DNA of 64,000 bases from Pilaira anomala (GCA_025716855.1 JAIXMQ010000031.1:124001-188000), one strand, 5' to 3'; counted from the stretch's first letter, positions 12,413 through 25,347 are shown. The notes: generated from the sequence alone by a model not told the origin. A program made the numbers and translations.

Positions 12413-12688
12413 ATGTTTACAACAAATGGTTCCTTGGATCATTTAAATAACGATTCATACACAGCCACTCCTAAACCAATCCTTGTGAATAGTCCAACCA
12501 TAGCAACATCTATACTTCAACCTACAGAATCTAGAAGAACAGTAGATAGTCTTAAAATCAATACATCTCTAGATGAAAACTCACAACAACCACAACATCA
12601 AACAAACAATATGGATGATTTTGAAATAAAGCAACCAATAGGTAAAAAAAAAAAAAAAAAAAAAAAAACTCCGCATCAAAAAAGGGTG

Positions 12689-12720
<32 letters not shown>

Positions 12721-15051
12721 TTCAAACAGGATATGGATCTTCTGCTATGGTATATAGTGCAATTTACATACCACATAATAAAAGAGTTGCAATTAAAGTA
12801 ATTGATTTGGATATGTTTGAAAGGAACCAAATTGATGAACTAAGGGTAAAAAAAAAAAAAAAAAAATTCTCCCTGTTATATATTTTTTCACCCTATAATT
12901 AAATTTAATTAAAAATCTATTTATATAGAGGGAAACATCTTTAATGGCATTGTCAAAGCATCCTCATGTATTACGTGTTTATGGATCTTTTGTACATGGA
13001 TCAAAATTATATATAGTCACACCTTACATGGCAGTAGGAAAGTAGAATGATTTTTAGAAAATATATCTTGTATAATATACTTACACACAAAATAGGTTCT
13101 TGCTTAGATATCATGAAGATTGGATTTCCTGGTGGATTAGATGAAATAAGTATAGCTACTATTTTAAAACAAGCTTTAGAAGGATTAGCCTATCTTCACA
13201 AGAATGGACATATTCATCGAGATGTAAAAGCAGGTAATTTATTAATGGATGAAGATGGTACAGTTTTATTAGCTGATTTTGGTGTCTCTTCTTCCTTGAT
13301 GGAAACGGGTGAAAGGGGAGTAAGAAAGACATTTGTAGGCACAGTAAGTAATTCTTGTAATAAAAAAAAACGCATGAAATAATAATAATAATAATAAAAA
13401 AAAGCCTTGTTGGATGGCCCCAGAAGTCATGGAACAAGCAGATTATGATTATAAAGCAGATATTTGGAGCTTTGGTATTACTGCAATTGAGCTAGCAACA
13501 GGTCATGCACCCTTTGCAAAGCATCCACCACTGAAAGTATTAATGATGACATTAAATAATGACCCTCCTACTCTCTCGAGAGAAACAAACACCAATCGAT
13601 TTTCACGTGTATTTAAAGAAATGATTGATACCTGTATGTCCAAAGACCCTTCTAAAAGACCTTCTTCTGAAAAACTCTTGTTACATCCATTCTTTAAACA
13701 AGCCAAGAAATCTGAATGGTTAGCCAAGAATTTAATTAATGATATTCCTTCGATTGAGAATAGACCAGTTAAAAAGTTTCCTCAAAAGATCATTACAAAT
13801 CAATGTACTGATGAATGGGATTTTAATGAAGAGAAAAATGTGACCCCAAAGAGACATATTTCTTTTGGTCATGTGGTCGTTAGAAAACCAAGTGGTGGTG
13901 GTCATCATCATGCGTCTGAATCTTGGTCTTATACTCCCACTTTTGATCCAGCTCCTCTTCCTCCTCCTCTTGTTCCTCCTACTAGAAAGACTCGTGCTCT
14001 AAGTGATGACTTTATTATGAAACATCAACATCAAGGTTCGGCTCCACCTGGGTTTCCACATAACGAAGCTGTAAGTTATAAATTGTTTGTATACCTTACT
14101 TTTATTCATTCATTTATACATTATAGGATACAAAAAAGAATAAATTCAATACACATCGTGTAAGACATGGTAGTTTACACGAAAGAACTCCTACAGTCAC
14201 CTTTTCTGAAGAAACTGGTAAACTTAACCCTACTAAACAACTCTACCGTACTATTAGTCACGAAGATAATATGAGTAAAATAAGTTTATTATTATTATTA
14301 TTATTTTAAAATGTATCAACACTTTTTTTATTATTTAGATAGAAAATCCAGATTTACATCTCCTCCACCATTACCTCAAAACTTGAATGTGTTTAATGTA
14401 CCTATATCACGTAACAATTCAAACGTATCTAGTCCTGTCATTACCAGAGAAAACTCGGCACAATCCAGGGGTGGTAATCGCCCTGAAAGTCGTGAAGATC
14501 AGTATTCAACTATTTCCTCAGAATCGAGAAAGATTGGTCGATTTGAGTTGACGAATCGTGGGGATACGAATAGACAAAATGCAGCTGAACAAAGTAAGTT
14601 TTTTTTTTATTTATTTATTTTTTAATTTTTAGTAGGGGAGAGGGACACGCGTTCTTTTTTGTACTGATAAAAAAAAAAAAAAAAAAGATTTCGAATCACC
14701 TTATTCCTCCATTACAAGAGGCAAGTCCATACCCACATTATATAACCAACTTGATGAATTGATGAAACATAATGAATCTCAAAAACAAATATTGACTGAC
14801 TTATTCCAAATGATTGAACTTCCAAAAGAAAAATCTAACCAAGACCTTATTGTAAAAAAAAAAAAAAAAATGAAAAATACAAATATTTTTTTTTTTATAT
14901 ATATAAAATAACGTATTTTTTTTTTTTTTTTTTTAAAAAGGAATCTTTGGAACTCCAGTTACAGGCGTATCAACGTGAAAACCTTTTATTACAAAGAGAA
15001 AATGATACAATGAGAAGACAAATTGAACAACTCAAAAATCCTCAAACGTAA
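12413..15051 (+). CDS. Ste20/GCK-type serine/threonine protein kinase (OSR1/FRAY-like)
   Basis: Predicted 681 residues, nine exons: 12413-12641, 12730-12845, 12929-13037, 13096-13343, 13405-14070, 14127-14274, 14339-14593, 14688-14851, 14941-15051. The catalytic domain has a glycine loop [11 protein letters not shown] (77-87), Lys99 in [17 protein letters not shown] with Asp194, LADFGVSS with Asp212, and [11 protein letters not shown] in the activation segment. That combination is typical of Ste20/germinal-centre kinases, closest in feel to OSR1/SPAK/FRAY. The C-terminal half is Ser/Pro-rich and ends in a coiled coil (about 625-680). I see no PF2 domain. Exon 3 can join exon 4 in frame only by using GAAAGT as a donor (a GA-AG intron), unless the base at 13,039 is an error for T. 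Members act in stress, polarity or ion signalling; the substrate is unknown here. Confidence 0.88.
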
Positions 15052-15393
15052 TTTTTTTTTTTTTTTTTCATTTTAATTTTAGATAAATAAATAAATAAAA
15101 AAAAAAAAAAAATATTTTTCGAAAAAAATATTTTTTTTTTTGGAATGTTATGGTAACAAAAAATTTGGGTAATCTTCCTTAGTTTCCCGTATCCACGGAA
15201 ATCTTTAGTAAAAGGCGAAAGATTTATCCGATATGAAAACGAGAAAGAAGTACAAAGAAACAAAAAATATGTAGCAAGAAATCTACCCTTTTTATAGTTT
15301 TTTTTTTTGTGATCAAAAATTTTTTGTTTATTTATTTACAAGTCACAAACATACTTTAAGGTTTTTAGTACCTTTTTTTTTTTTATTTATTTT
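15052..15393. other. Short convergent intergenic region
   Basis: 3'-to-3' spacer between the kinase and the orphan gene, dominated by A and T runs. No feature beyond presumed 3' UTRs. Confidence 0.5.
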
Positions 15394-15921
15394 TTATATT
15401 GTTTGTGCAACAATGTGCCATAGTTTATCCACTCGCTGTAAAATTCCTACAATTAAAATCGGCATCGCATGATAATCAACAAATCCATTATTCACTACCC
15501 ATGCTAACCCATACATTCTTTCAAACTTGTCTCTCGTCAATAGGTTATTTTCTTGTGCTATACATCGCATCAAGAGATTAATCCTTTCAATCGCAAACAT
15601 CTCCACTTCCCCTACTGTCTGGAAAATACTTTCGTCTAATCGTTTGGATCTTCTCAAGATACTTAAACATAATAATAATTTGTCAAGGTGTACGTTCCAT
15701 TCACCTATTCCTTCACACATGTAACTTGTGTCACTTGGAAATCGCTCGTATTCTGCTATCGGTATCTCGTGGCTGATTAGGTCGTTAGGTAAATTGGTTC
15801 CTACAACTAAATGCGATCGTAGTTTTTGTAAGTAGTCCATAAGCTCGTTAACGCGATACCATCTATGAAGATGAGGAATAGAAAGTGAATTTATTTGCCA
15901 GTTTTGATAATATGCTTTCAT
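15394..15921 (-). CDS. Hypothetical protein, 175 residues
   Basis: Uninterrupted frame from an ATG, with no low-complexity segments, balanced composition and a TAA stop. I do not recognise a family. Predicted mostly helical from the pattern of Leu, Ile and charged residues (for example ERINLLMRCIAQENNLL). No signal peptide or clear transmembrane span, with four Cys scattered rather than in a metal-binding pattern. An antisense frame covers part of it but is shorter and less protein-like. It stands alone between convergent and divergent neighbours. The globular composition in a low-complexity neighbourhood is the main reason to call it real. Confidence 0.6.
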   Translation of the reverse strand: MKAYYQNWQINSLSIPHLHRWYRVNELMDYLQKLRSHLVVGTNLPNDLISHEIPIAEYERFPSDTSYMCEGIGEWNVHLDKLLLCLSILRRSKRLDESIFQTVGEVEMFAIERINLLMRCIAQENNLLTRDKFERMYGLAWVVNNGFVDYHAMPILIVGILQRVDKLWHIVAQTI

Positions 15922-16729
15922 TGTTTTTTTTTTTTTTACATATAGGTGAAAAAGAGGAATTCATTCTTTTTTTATAAATATATATGTATATATAGTGATC
16001 TTAATGTGATATACGAGTCACGGTAGCATATATACTCAATTTTATCATTGTTGATATATTTTCCCGTCTTAATAATCTTGTTAATTTACAGGCTTTTAAA
16101 AGTAGTAAATTGTGGGGTCATTGAATTATAATTTATATCCTTTCTGTCATCTTTTTTTTTTTCGAATAACGTAATAGGTAACTCGGGAAATGAATTTACC
16201 TTTAAAAAAAAGACGACACGAAAAAAAAAATTCCCCGTGTTTTATCTAAAATCAACTTCTTTCGACATAAGTAGTGTAGTAGTTTTTCTTTTTTTTAATA
16301 ACCATGGAAACCAAAGTAAAATAAACAAAAGAAGGGAGATATTTAATAATTTTCTATAAAGATTGTAGTACAAAAAAAAACGATTTTGTTTACAAGATGA
16401 TAATTAACAATCTCTCTCTCTCTCACTCAATTGCATGAATTATTTTTACTGCAAAGGTAATCGCTTAAACATTTCTCTACCGGAAATTGAAAGCAAAGAG
16501 TAAAAATGACCTTAAACGGGCTATTATTCTTCCCTTTTTTTTTTTACTTATCTTTTTACTTGAATTTTATCTTTTTTAACACGTCTTTACTGGTTTTGTT
16601 TTCGTCGTCTGTGACGGGCATAAGACCTATGTATAAAAATAGTCCGGGGCTGTTATCTTTTTTTTTTTTTTTTTTTTTTTTTACTGTATCACTTTCTTTT
16701 TACTTTTTTTTTTTTTTTCCTTTTAAAAA
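15922..16729. other. Divergent intergenic region
   Basis: Lies between the starts of the orphan gene and the thioesterase gene, so it holds both promoters. It contains multiple T runs, including about 22 T at 16,660-16,681. A plus-strand frame at 16,506-16,766 is mostly Phe from poly-T and is not credible as a gene. Confidence 0.45.
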
Positions 16730-18447
16730 ATGTGGCATACTTGTCAAAGATATCAACAACCTTTAAAAAAGGCATTTTTAAATAAACAAATTTTAAACAA
16801 AGTAGTGAATAAATCTACTGTACGTATCGCTTCTCTTCATAGTTCTAGAAAGATCTACAATGAAAGTGAGTTTGAAAATCTTTAAATTACATAATTGTCG
16901 TATAGAGTACTACTACTAAAATTATCATATCTTTTTAGCAAATCCAGCTACTGTCTATACAGTCAGACCCAAAGGATTCTGGATGGATAAAATTCTTGAA
17001 CATGAATCAAAGAAACCTGTACCAACCACAATACCTCCAAAGCCTCGTAAATTAGTTGAAAAGACAGTAAGAAGATGAAACCCTTTTTTTTTTTATTTAT
17101 ATGTCTCTTATATTTTATTTTTTTGAATTCCCGGTTTTGTAGATGGCTGATAGTTATATAGAAGAATATCTTCCTTTTAAATCAGACCCTGAATTATTAG
17201 ATCAGTATATTTTCTCTAATGGTAAAATTCGTACAGGAAAGCTTTTAGAAGGTAATGTTAAGAAAAAATGAGGGAGAGAAAGATATACTGATGAAAAAAA
17301 AAATTAGATTTGGATGCACTTGCTGGTGCTATCAGTTATAAATACATTGAAAATGGAGATCCAGATGAAGCACCTGTCACCATTGTAACTGCAAGTGTTG
17401 ACAGATTAGACTTGTTCTTACCTGAAGCTGGTATTGAAAATTATAAATTGAGTGGCCATGTTAGTTATGTCGGTAACAGTTCAATGGAAAGTAAGTAACA
17501 TTAAAAATAAATAAAAAAAGGGAGTATATACTTAAAAAAAACAACAACAACAACATTTAGTTTTTATCAAGGCAGAAACAGTACCTGGGGATTTAAAAGA
17601 TCATAAAGGAGGAATGGATATTCCAGAGAACATTGGTATTCTTACAAAAAACACAGTTTTAGCTACACGATTCACCATGGTCGCACTTGATTCCGCTACA
17701 CATACTCCAGTCAAGGTCAACCCGCTCAAACTCTCATCTCCTGCCGAAGAAAGATTATTTGAAATGGCCGAAGCCAACAAGAAACGAAAGAAACGCGCTG
17801 CCGAAACCTCCTTATTACGTCAACCACCTACACCTGAAGAAAGATTAGATATCCACGATATCTTTTTACAATACTCAAAGTATATTAACAGTACAGAGGA
17901 TGACGGATTCACGAACTCTCAATCCATGGACGATATGCGACCTTTACCTGATAACTTGGTCTGGATGCGTGATACAAAGATCGAAAGTACCTTTTTGATG
18001 CAACCTCAAGATCGAAATATTCATAATAATATCTTTGGTGGTTACTTGATGCGTCGTGCCTTTGAACTGGCCTATGCAAATACGGCTCTTTTCATGAAGA
18101 CTTCTTCTCCTACTCTGTTGTCCATGGACGAAGTCACGTTTAGAAAACCGGTCCATGTGGGTTCTCTCTTGAATTTGAAATCGGGTATTGTCTTATCCGA
18201 GGGTTACCCTCATCGGTCGGTTCAAGTACGTGTGATTGCTGAAGTGATTAATATTGAAACTGGCTCAAGAGAGACAACAAATGTGTTCCATTTCACTTTG
18301 GCGTCTGGGGATGATAAGGTTAAATTACGTCGTATCTTACCAAAGACTTATGCCGAGACGATGCTTTGGATTGATGCAAAACGTAGACGATTCCAAGGTA
18401 TTCATGCCAGACACGCCATGTTGGAAGCTGGTATTGAACAGCATTAG
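16730..18447 (+). CDS. Acyl-CoA thioesterase, mitochondrial ACOT9-like (double hotdog)
   Basis: Hydrolyses acyl-CoA to free fatty acid and CoA. Predicted 480 residues, five exons: 16730-16865, 16939-17066, 17143-17251, 17308-17490, 17561-18447, all GT-AG with matching phases. The first 40 residues are rich in Lys, Arg, Ser and hydroxylated residues with no acids, as in a mitochondrial targeting peptide. A first hotdog domain covers about residues 100-260 (DLDALAGAISYKYIE, VTIVTASVDRLDL). The second, about 320-450, contains HNNIFGGYLMRRAFELAYA and SMDEVTFRKPVHVGSLL, which are typical of ACOT9-type enzymes. The length fits the two-domain family. It is convergent with the aldo-keto reductase, with only about 124 bp between stops. 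The acyl chain preference cannot be read from sequence. Confidence 0.88.
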
Positions 18448-18571
18448 ACTTTATAATAGTTTTAAAAACGAAATAAAATATATATATAATAGTTTGAAAA
18501 CGATTTTTTTACAAAAAATTAAAGAAAGGTATTTTTATTTTATACAGGTTTGATTAAAAAAAAAAAAAGAT

Positions 18572-19624
18572 TTAATCGAAAAGAGGCAAGTTGAAACCAT
18601 AAGTCATGGGATCATTGAATCTTTGGTTAGTCTTGAGAGCATCCAAAGTCTTGTTATCTTCAGCATCAAGCTTAATTTCCAAGATATCCAAGTTGGATTG
18701 CATTCTGGTGGGGTTAACACTCTTGGGGATAACAGCAAAGTCACGATCCAAAGCCCAACGTAACAAGACTTGACCAGCAGAGACGTTATGCTTCTTGGCA
18801 ACGGTATGGACATCAGCATGATCGAGCAAAGAAGTGTAAGACTTACCAGTTTCAGTCAAGTCAACATAAGAGGTAGGACCGAAAGAAGAGTAAGCAGTAA
18901 TTTGGATCTCTTGTTCTCTGACCCACTTGACTAAACGTTCTTGAGGCAAGTAAGGATGAAGTTCGATTTGTAAGACAGCAGGCTTGATTCTGGCATAAGT
19001 AAGTAAATCCAAAATGGCTTGACAGTTGAAGTTGGCAATACCAATGTTACGGGTTAACTTGGCATCAACTAACTTTTCTAATTCGGCCCAACATTCGTGG
19101 ATAGGAGAACGTTCAAAGGCAATAGACTTGGCATCACCGACGTACCATCCAGGAGGATAAGCATCTTCAGTAGGAACAAATTGCAAAGGAACAGGGACTA
19201 ATTTTTTTAAAAAAAAAAGAAAAAAAAAAAACGCGTCAATGCTCTATCACTTTCTTTCCCTTTTTTTTAAAAATATATACTTACAATGAATGAGGTAAAG
19301 ATCAATATATTCAAGACCTAAATCCTTTAATTGTCTATCGAAAGCAGCACGGACGTGCTTCTTGTTATGGTAGGTGTTCCATAACTTGGTGACGATGAAA
19401 AGTTCTTCTCTCTTTACTAAACCTTCATCAAGGGCCTTCTTGATACCACGACCGACCTCAACTTCGTTACCGTAATCACAAGCACCATCGAAAAGACGGT
19501 ATCCGGTCTTGATAGCTTGGTAGATGGTCTCCTCAGCATCCTTGGTATCAATCTTCCAGCAGCCGAAACCACGGATGGGCATCTTATCGCCAGTTCTGTT
19601 CAAGGTAAGGTAATCAGCAGTCAT
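18572..19624 (-). CDS. NAD(P)H-dependent aldo-keto reductase, D-xylose reductase type
   Basis: Predicted 321 residues from two exons, complement(18572-19197, 19285-19624), with an 87-nt intron splitting the codon for Phe in [17 protein letters not shown]. The length equals that of yeast xylose reductases. The catalytic tetrad of the AKR fold is visible: Asp and Tyr in [10 protein letters not shown], Lys in IVTKLWN, and His in LIHFP. The coenzyme loop [14 protein letters not shown] keeps Lys, Ser and Arg but has Val where xylose reductases usually have Asn. Likely reactions are reduction of xylose or related aldoses to alditols in the cytosol. A glycerol- or aldehyde-specific relative is possible. 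The start is the first ATG of the N-terminal beta strand and gives the usual family N-terminus. Confidence 0.9.
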
Positions 19625-22426
19625 TTTTTAAGTTTATGTATATATTTCGTGTGAAAGAAAAATAAATAAATAAAGACCCAAACAAAAGTCTTTATATACT
19701 CTTTTTTTTTTTTTTTTTTTTTTTACCAGGTGTTAAATGACCGCAAAGTTTCACTAAAAAAAAAAAAAAAAATTACCTTTACATTACGTATGGGGGGTGG
19801 GGTAATAAAGATGAGTTCTATTTTATTTATTTTTCTTGCTTTTTTTCTTTTTCAATAACTTGTTTATTTGTTATTGAATGTATTATTGTGCTCTTGACAC
19901 AGTTACTTTATTTCTTTGAGCTTTAGTTTTTTAAAAGTGTATTTTTACAATAAAAATCATCAAAATCTAATACAAGGTTTTCCATTTTCCCGCGGAGCTC
20001 ATCTTTCATTTCTTTTAGCCTCTCTTTTTCCTCCGTAGATTTTCCCTTTTCTGTATTCTCCCATCTTAGTACTATCCTTACATAAGAAAAAGAATTCCCC
20101 GGAAAGAAATGTCATTTTTTTTACTTTGCTTGAGAACTTGAAAAATCCCGTAAATTTTCTCACCCCTTTTTTTTTTTTTTTTTTTTTTTTATAATACATT
20201 ATATCAGTGATAAGATTAGAAAGCAATACAATTGATAAAAGAGACAAAAGCATGTAAAACAGTATGTTTTTGATTCAGTTGGAGTAATAAATGATTGGAG
20301 GGGATTTTTTATGTAACTTTTTTTTTTTTTTTTGTACAGACATTTTTCCGGTAAAAATTTCAGTCTAAAAAAAAACGGGTACAGACCAAAATGACACAAA
20401 AAAAAAAAAGGAACGAAAAAATAACCTATTTGGTTGAATAATATCCTTCAAGAGTAAAAAAAAAAAAAAAAAAAATGGTTTGTTTACTTTATTTCTTACG
20501 AAAAAAAAAAGGATTGAAATGAACTCGTGTAATATCTGATAACCATTTTTCATCTTTAATATTTTAGAAAAAGTGCTTTATTTTTTGTGTATTACTGTGC
20601 AAAAAGTTCTTAATTCATATGTCTCCTGCGATAAATATAAACATCATCATCAGATAACAATATATATACCGAAAACCAGGGTCTTTGACTAGCTTCTGAA
20701 TATTTAAATCAATTTTAAAGTGCTCGATATGTACTCATCATCTGTCAATATTCTTTTCGCTTCAATTCACTCTAAATACAAAGAGTTACATAACTAATCA
20801 ATTAGCATAGTTAGACTGTTGTTACCTTTTTAAACACCAGAACTGAAATTTCCTCAAAAAAATTAGAATATCTTTACCCAAAAGCTCTTAACCTCCAGGA
20901 ACTTCACTTTCTTTTTTATATGCATAAAATTTTTACATATTACGCAACACTTCAGAAACCATCAATGTACATAGCATGTCAAACTGATAATACTGACTTA
21001 ATATAACGATAACAAAGAAATAACAGCCAATTAGTAGTAGTAAACTCGTGTTCCTCTATAGATACAAAATTAAGCTTCTCCCACCTGGATTACCTAATAC
21101 GGGAAACTTTATCATTGAGCCAAAATCCTTTTAATACTGTCATTGTATTACGTTAACAAAGCTCCTATAAATACGCTACGTCAAGTATTTCACTGTATTT
21201 TTTTTTTTTTTAAAGACCAGAAAGGACTAGCTTCTCAACATTAAAGTTTGAACTTTGTACAGACAGATGTAATATAATCTGAAAATAAATATGTTACATA
21301 AGTAAATCATAAAAATTTACTCGCCCCATCCCGTAGTACTCCACCACAGCTCATTTATCTGCTCGTCCGCTGGTACACCAGTACACCCGCATACATCCAC
21401 CAGCACCTGTTTTGGTTGGCAAAGAACTACTTTCTCACTCACACACACTCTAATACAGGCCTATAGCACGCAAAAAGTAACTTATGAACCAGAGCTAATA
21501 ATAGACTTCGAGTTATACTTCTATTAAAGAAAAAAAAAATAGAAAGAGTTTTGATATGTGTTTTTATTATGAAAAAAATTAAATTGTTATTTATAACAGA
21601 AGTATGTACTTGAAAACAAATCTACTACTACTTACATTAATACTGCAGAAATGAACATTTTTTTCTAAATGAATATATGAGAGATTAGCACATGGAGTTT
21701 ATAAAGTGATATACCTCTCTGGTATTTCAAGCTTTAAGCAGCACTTAGACTTATAAAGACCCGTTCAAGTGCTATACTTTTTCTAATAATTGACGCTTAC
21801 AAAGAGATTGATATTGAGAACAAAATTTTTTTTTTTCATCTTTAAGTTACCCTTACAATAGACAAAGTGAACGAACTCTACATAAATAAATCCAATTAAC
21901 AGAACAAGTTCATTTATTTAAAGTAATGAGTGTTTAGAAAGAAAAATTATAAGTTATTGATTTCATCATCATGCTGGTGAGGGCGCTGTTGGTGTTAATT
22001 TCTTACTGGCTCACAGTAGAATTAGTAGACATCAACAATGTGGCCGTCCAAAATAAAAGAGAAATTGCAACTGCTATGTATATGAATGATCTTACTGTAA
22101 AACCATTTGTCATGTACTGATGAAGTCAAGAAATGTAAAGTGGATATCTATTTCTGCCTTTAAGCTCATTTCAAAGGGAGAAATAATCAATTTACTTGAA
22201 AGTATTTTACTGAACATTTTATTTTAATTCATATAGCTGCCTTTTACTTTTATATATATATACTCTGAAGCAACAATGTTATTTTGTGATACGAACTGTT
22301 TTGTGTTTGTTTAGAAGTGTCCCAAGTGTAAAATCCTTTGTGTATTGTTACTTTCCAATTAAATCATTTTGTGTTCGATTTTTAAGTTATAAACTCTATC
22401 TTTTGTTTATTTGACTGAGTTCCTTT

Positions 22427-22460
<34 letters not shown>

Positions 22461-23319
22461 TTGTTACTGTAAAAAACTTCATCAAACTTTCAAGAAACAC
22501 CTTAATAACGACCATAACAGGTAGATATCTATACAATAAGCAATTTTGATAGAACATGTTTAATTTTGGACAAAAAGCAATAAGGAGAAAGTGAAGAAAA
22601 TATAAAATCCAATGCTTTTCAGATATTTTTTTTTTATACTTTTTAGCTTTTCTTTTTTTTTTTTTTCCTTTATTTTTTCTCTGAATGAAATAATTGCTGT
22701 CGTATTATCTACAATAATTATATATCCTAACGCTCAGAGTCTAATAAACGTAAAAGAAATAGAATAAACTTTTAAATAAGGTCAATGGTAAGTGTTACGT
22801 TGTGGATTTGACCATAGACAGAGAAGCAGATTTTTATAGACATCTGAATAGGTTTTAACTATTCCTTTTTAGAGCCAATTCCATCTTCTTCTTATAAAAC
22901 AAAAAGAAAAACCCAACTCTAGCGTTACAGGAAAGGATAGTGTAGCTGTTAAAAAAGAGAAGGCTGAGGGAAGAGAAAATTTAAAAGTCTGAAATGAAAG
23001 CCAATGCCGGAAGTTGCTAAACCACATGTCCCTCGTGTAAAGGTGTTGATTATGCGTCAAGTGGAAGTTAAGTGCCCTATAATCACAAGATGACCATAGC
23101 TGAACGCGAAAAACAACTTAACAATCGCAAGAAGTACCAATCAATTAAATTTTTTCACAAAAGCTGAATATTATGATACCTTAATTTAAAGAATTGAATC
23201 GAACTGTATCTTTGAAAGGGAAGTTCTCTATTTCATCAAGCTTTTTTTTTTTTTTTTTTGAATTACTACATTATGGAACGGTTCCTAAACATTAATTCAC
23301 ACAAAACTTTATATATAGG
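19625..23319. other. Gene-poor region
   Basis: 3.7 kb in which I found no supported gene on either strand. It starts with the aldo-keto reductase promoter side. Poly-T/A runs are frequent in the first 900 bp. From about 20,600 the base composition is smoother, as in decayed sequence. A short GC-richer patch lies at 21,320-21,480. Short frames of 60-85 codons here are dominated by poly-Lys/Phe or lack any family resemblance. Confidence 0.5.
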
Positions 23320-24079
23320 TATGCTGTGTGTCTAAAGTTATTATCGCAAATGAAACAATGTTGTCAACGGAAGCGCGCTTTGGTAGTTATTCCAGCTTTA
23401 TCAAACAAAATATATCACTTTTCTCAGAAAATATCCTGTACAGAACGGGGTATTCAGATTCACTTGTCTGCAGCTGTCACAACATATATAAACTTTTATG
23501 TGGAGAATACTGAAGGCGCTATTTCTAAATATCACATTAGCAAATTGATGAATAAAGTTCAGGTAATCTATCAATATTACATACTTTGATAAACCAATAG
23601 TTGGCTGATTTTTTTTTCCTAAAAACATAGAGTTTGCGTCTTAGCTTAGTTAAAAATATTGTAAACAATTACTTGGTACATTCCTTGACTTACTGATAAC
23701 AAGCCAGAAGGTTGGGGATTTTGATCAATTAGAAATAGACGGTGAAGATTTTGGTATTTTCCTAGACGCAGCAATGCAAGAATTTTTTACATACATACAT
23801 CAAGAAACGAATTTTTTTTTTTTTTTTTTTGGAAAATCGAAACACTGGCTAAAGGTCATATCAGTAAAGATCCTGGTTTTATTATCCTAATTTTCTCTTA
23901 TATCATCAACTCAATGAAAAACATACATGACTCTGTCTCTTCAGATTCAGATATTTACCTTCCAAAATGGATATCTACTTTGTTTTCATGTCCTGTTACT
24001 CTGACATGGAAATTTATGCAAATAAATTTGCAAGGTTTCCCGATGAAGTTAGAAATAGCAGAAATATGCAATAATTAAT
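23320..24079 (+). pseudogene. Decayed multi-exon gene remnant, family unknown
   Basis: An open frame (23,320-23,562) preceded by an intron-like acceptor (TATATAG) reads protein-like sequence such as GIQIHLSAAVTTYINFYV and HISKLMNKVQ. It is followed by a plausible 70-nt GT-AG intron (23,563-23,632) and a continuation (SLRLSLVKNIV) that then meets a stop. Further on, about 23,700-23,820 and 23,830-24,079 carry protein-like frames (for example EDFGIFLDAAMQEFF and DIYLPKWISTLFS), but a 19-T run between them breaks the frame. No start codon in frame was found. I do not recognise the family. Either it is a pseudogene or I have missed introns. Confidence 0.3.
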
Positions 24080-25347
24080 AAAGCTTTTTGAAAAGGTGAT
24101 CTACTTTTCAAAACTAAGTATGAATAGGTAAATTTTTTTTCAAACCATCTTTTTTTATTATAAATATCGTCACATCTTTTAAAATGATGACGGCCTTCTC
24201 TCTAGTTATTTAATTAAACAGCATATAAACCTGACCATATTTTTTATGCAAGATTTATGAATCTTTTTTTTTTCTTCTCATCGGCCATGCATATGTACTA
24301 TATTTGTTTACATTTTATGCAAATATATCATTTATTGTGCATGTTATTAAATATAACTATGGGTATAGTCTTAAATGCACATCGATGTGAGAGAGGTAAA
24401 TTGATGACGATTTAATGTAGTAAATAGCCTTAAATTATAATTTATCTTCTCTTGGTGATGTATTCTCATCGTCTATATTTGTTCGAACATATGAGTGAGC
24501 AAAGAGAAAGCATGTGGATAAAATGATTGGTGATATTGGCACCGAAAAAAAAAAAAAAAGTTCTAAAAATTTTAAGAGAATTTTTACCTTTCCGAGAAGA
24601 AGAAGAGTGGTGTGTTTTCGATTATGATAAACTTTATTCATTCTAGCTTTGTCACAAAAAAAAAACAAAAGAACCTTTCAGTAATGAATTGATATTTCAA
24701 ACAATATGTACATTGGTTTTCTCTCTCTCTTTCTTAAGTCAGTAAGTGAACTACTTAAATAACGCTGAGTTAAAGATTTATGTTTAGTCATTACAATACC
24801 CATTAAACCAGTCTCGTTACTAAAGAAATAAGAATAAAAAAACTAGTCTAAAAAAGGCAAGAGTTAGATTGATGAAAAGATTTGGTAATTTAAATCACGA
24901 CGTTTCTATTTTTTAACACCATTTAACGAAGTGTTACGAATAACCTTATTGAGGTCACTTTTTTCGGCATGATTTTTATGGGAACATCATTTATTCAAAT
25001 GATAACTTTATTCATTTGTTATTTATACACATTGTAACCTGTCAAAAAAAAAAAAGGAGCTTCTATCATCACAATTAATCAACTCCTCTTCATATATCCC
25101 CTTTTTTTTTATTTATGAAACTCAACTTTCTAAATAGTGAAATTAGCTTTTCTACAATTATTCGGAAACCAATTAAAAGGCATGAATATATATATATATT
25201 TTTTTTTTGGAATATTTATTTTTGATTAGAGAAAAAAAAAAAAAGTGGAGTTATTTACAGATAATAATGGATGAAAAAGAAAGAAAGAAAAAATAGTTAT
25301 AATATTATATTAAACAAATGAAGTAAAAAGGTTATTTGATGAGAGAA
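24080..25347. other. Intergenic, no gene seen
   Basis: AT-rich, with the presumed 3' UTR of the phosphate permease at its right end. No supported coding frame. Confidence 0.5.

Noticed and set aside
18572..19186. A separate small aldo-keto reductase beginning inside the second exon.
   Set aside because: An 87-nt intron links it to the 19,285-19,624 exon and restores [12 protein letters not shown], giving one complete 321-residue enzyme.
20000..20553. Minus-strand frames of 60-84 codons around poly-A/T runs.
   Set aside because: Their products are mostly Lys or Phe from homopolymers, without any domain or plausible splicing.
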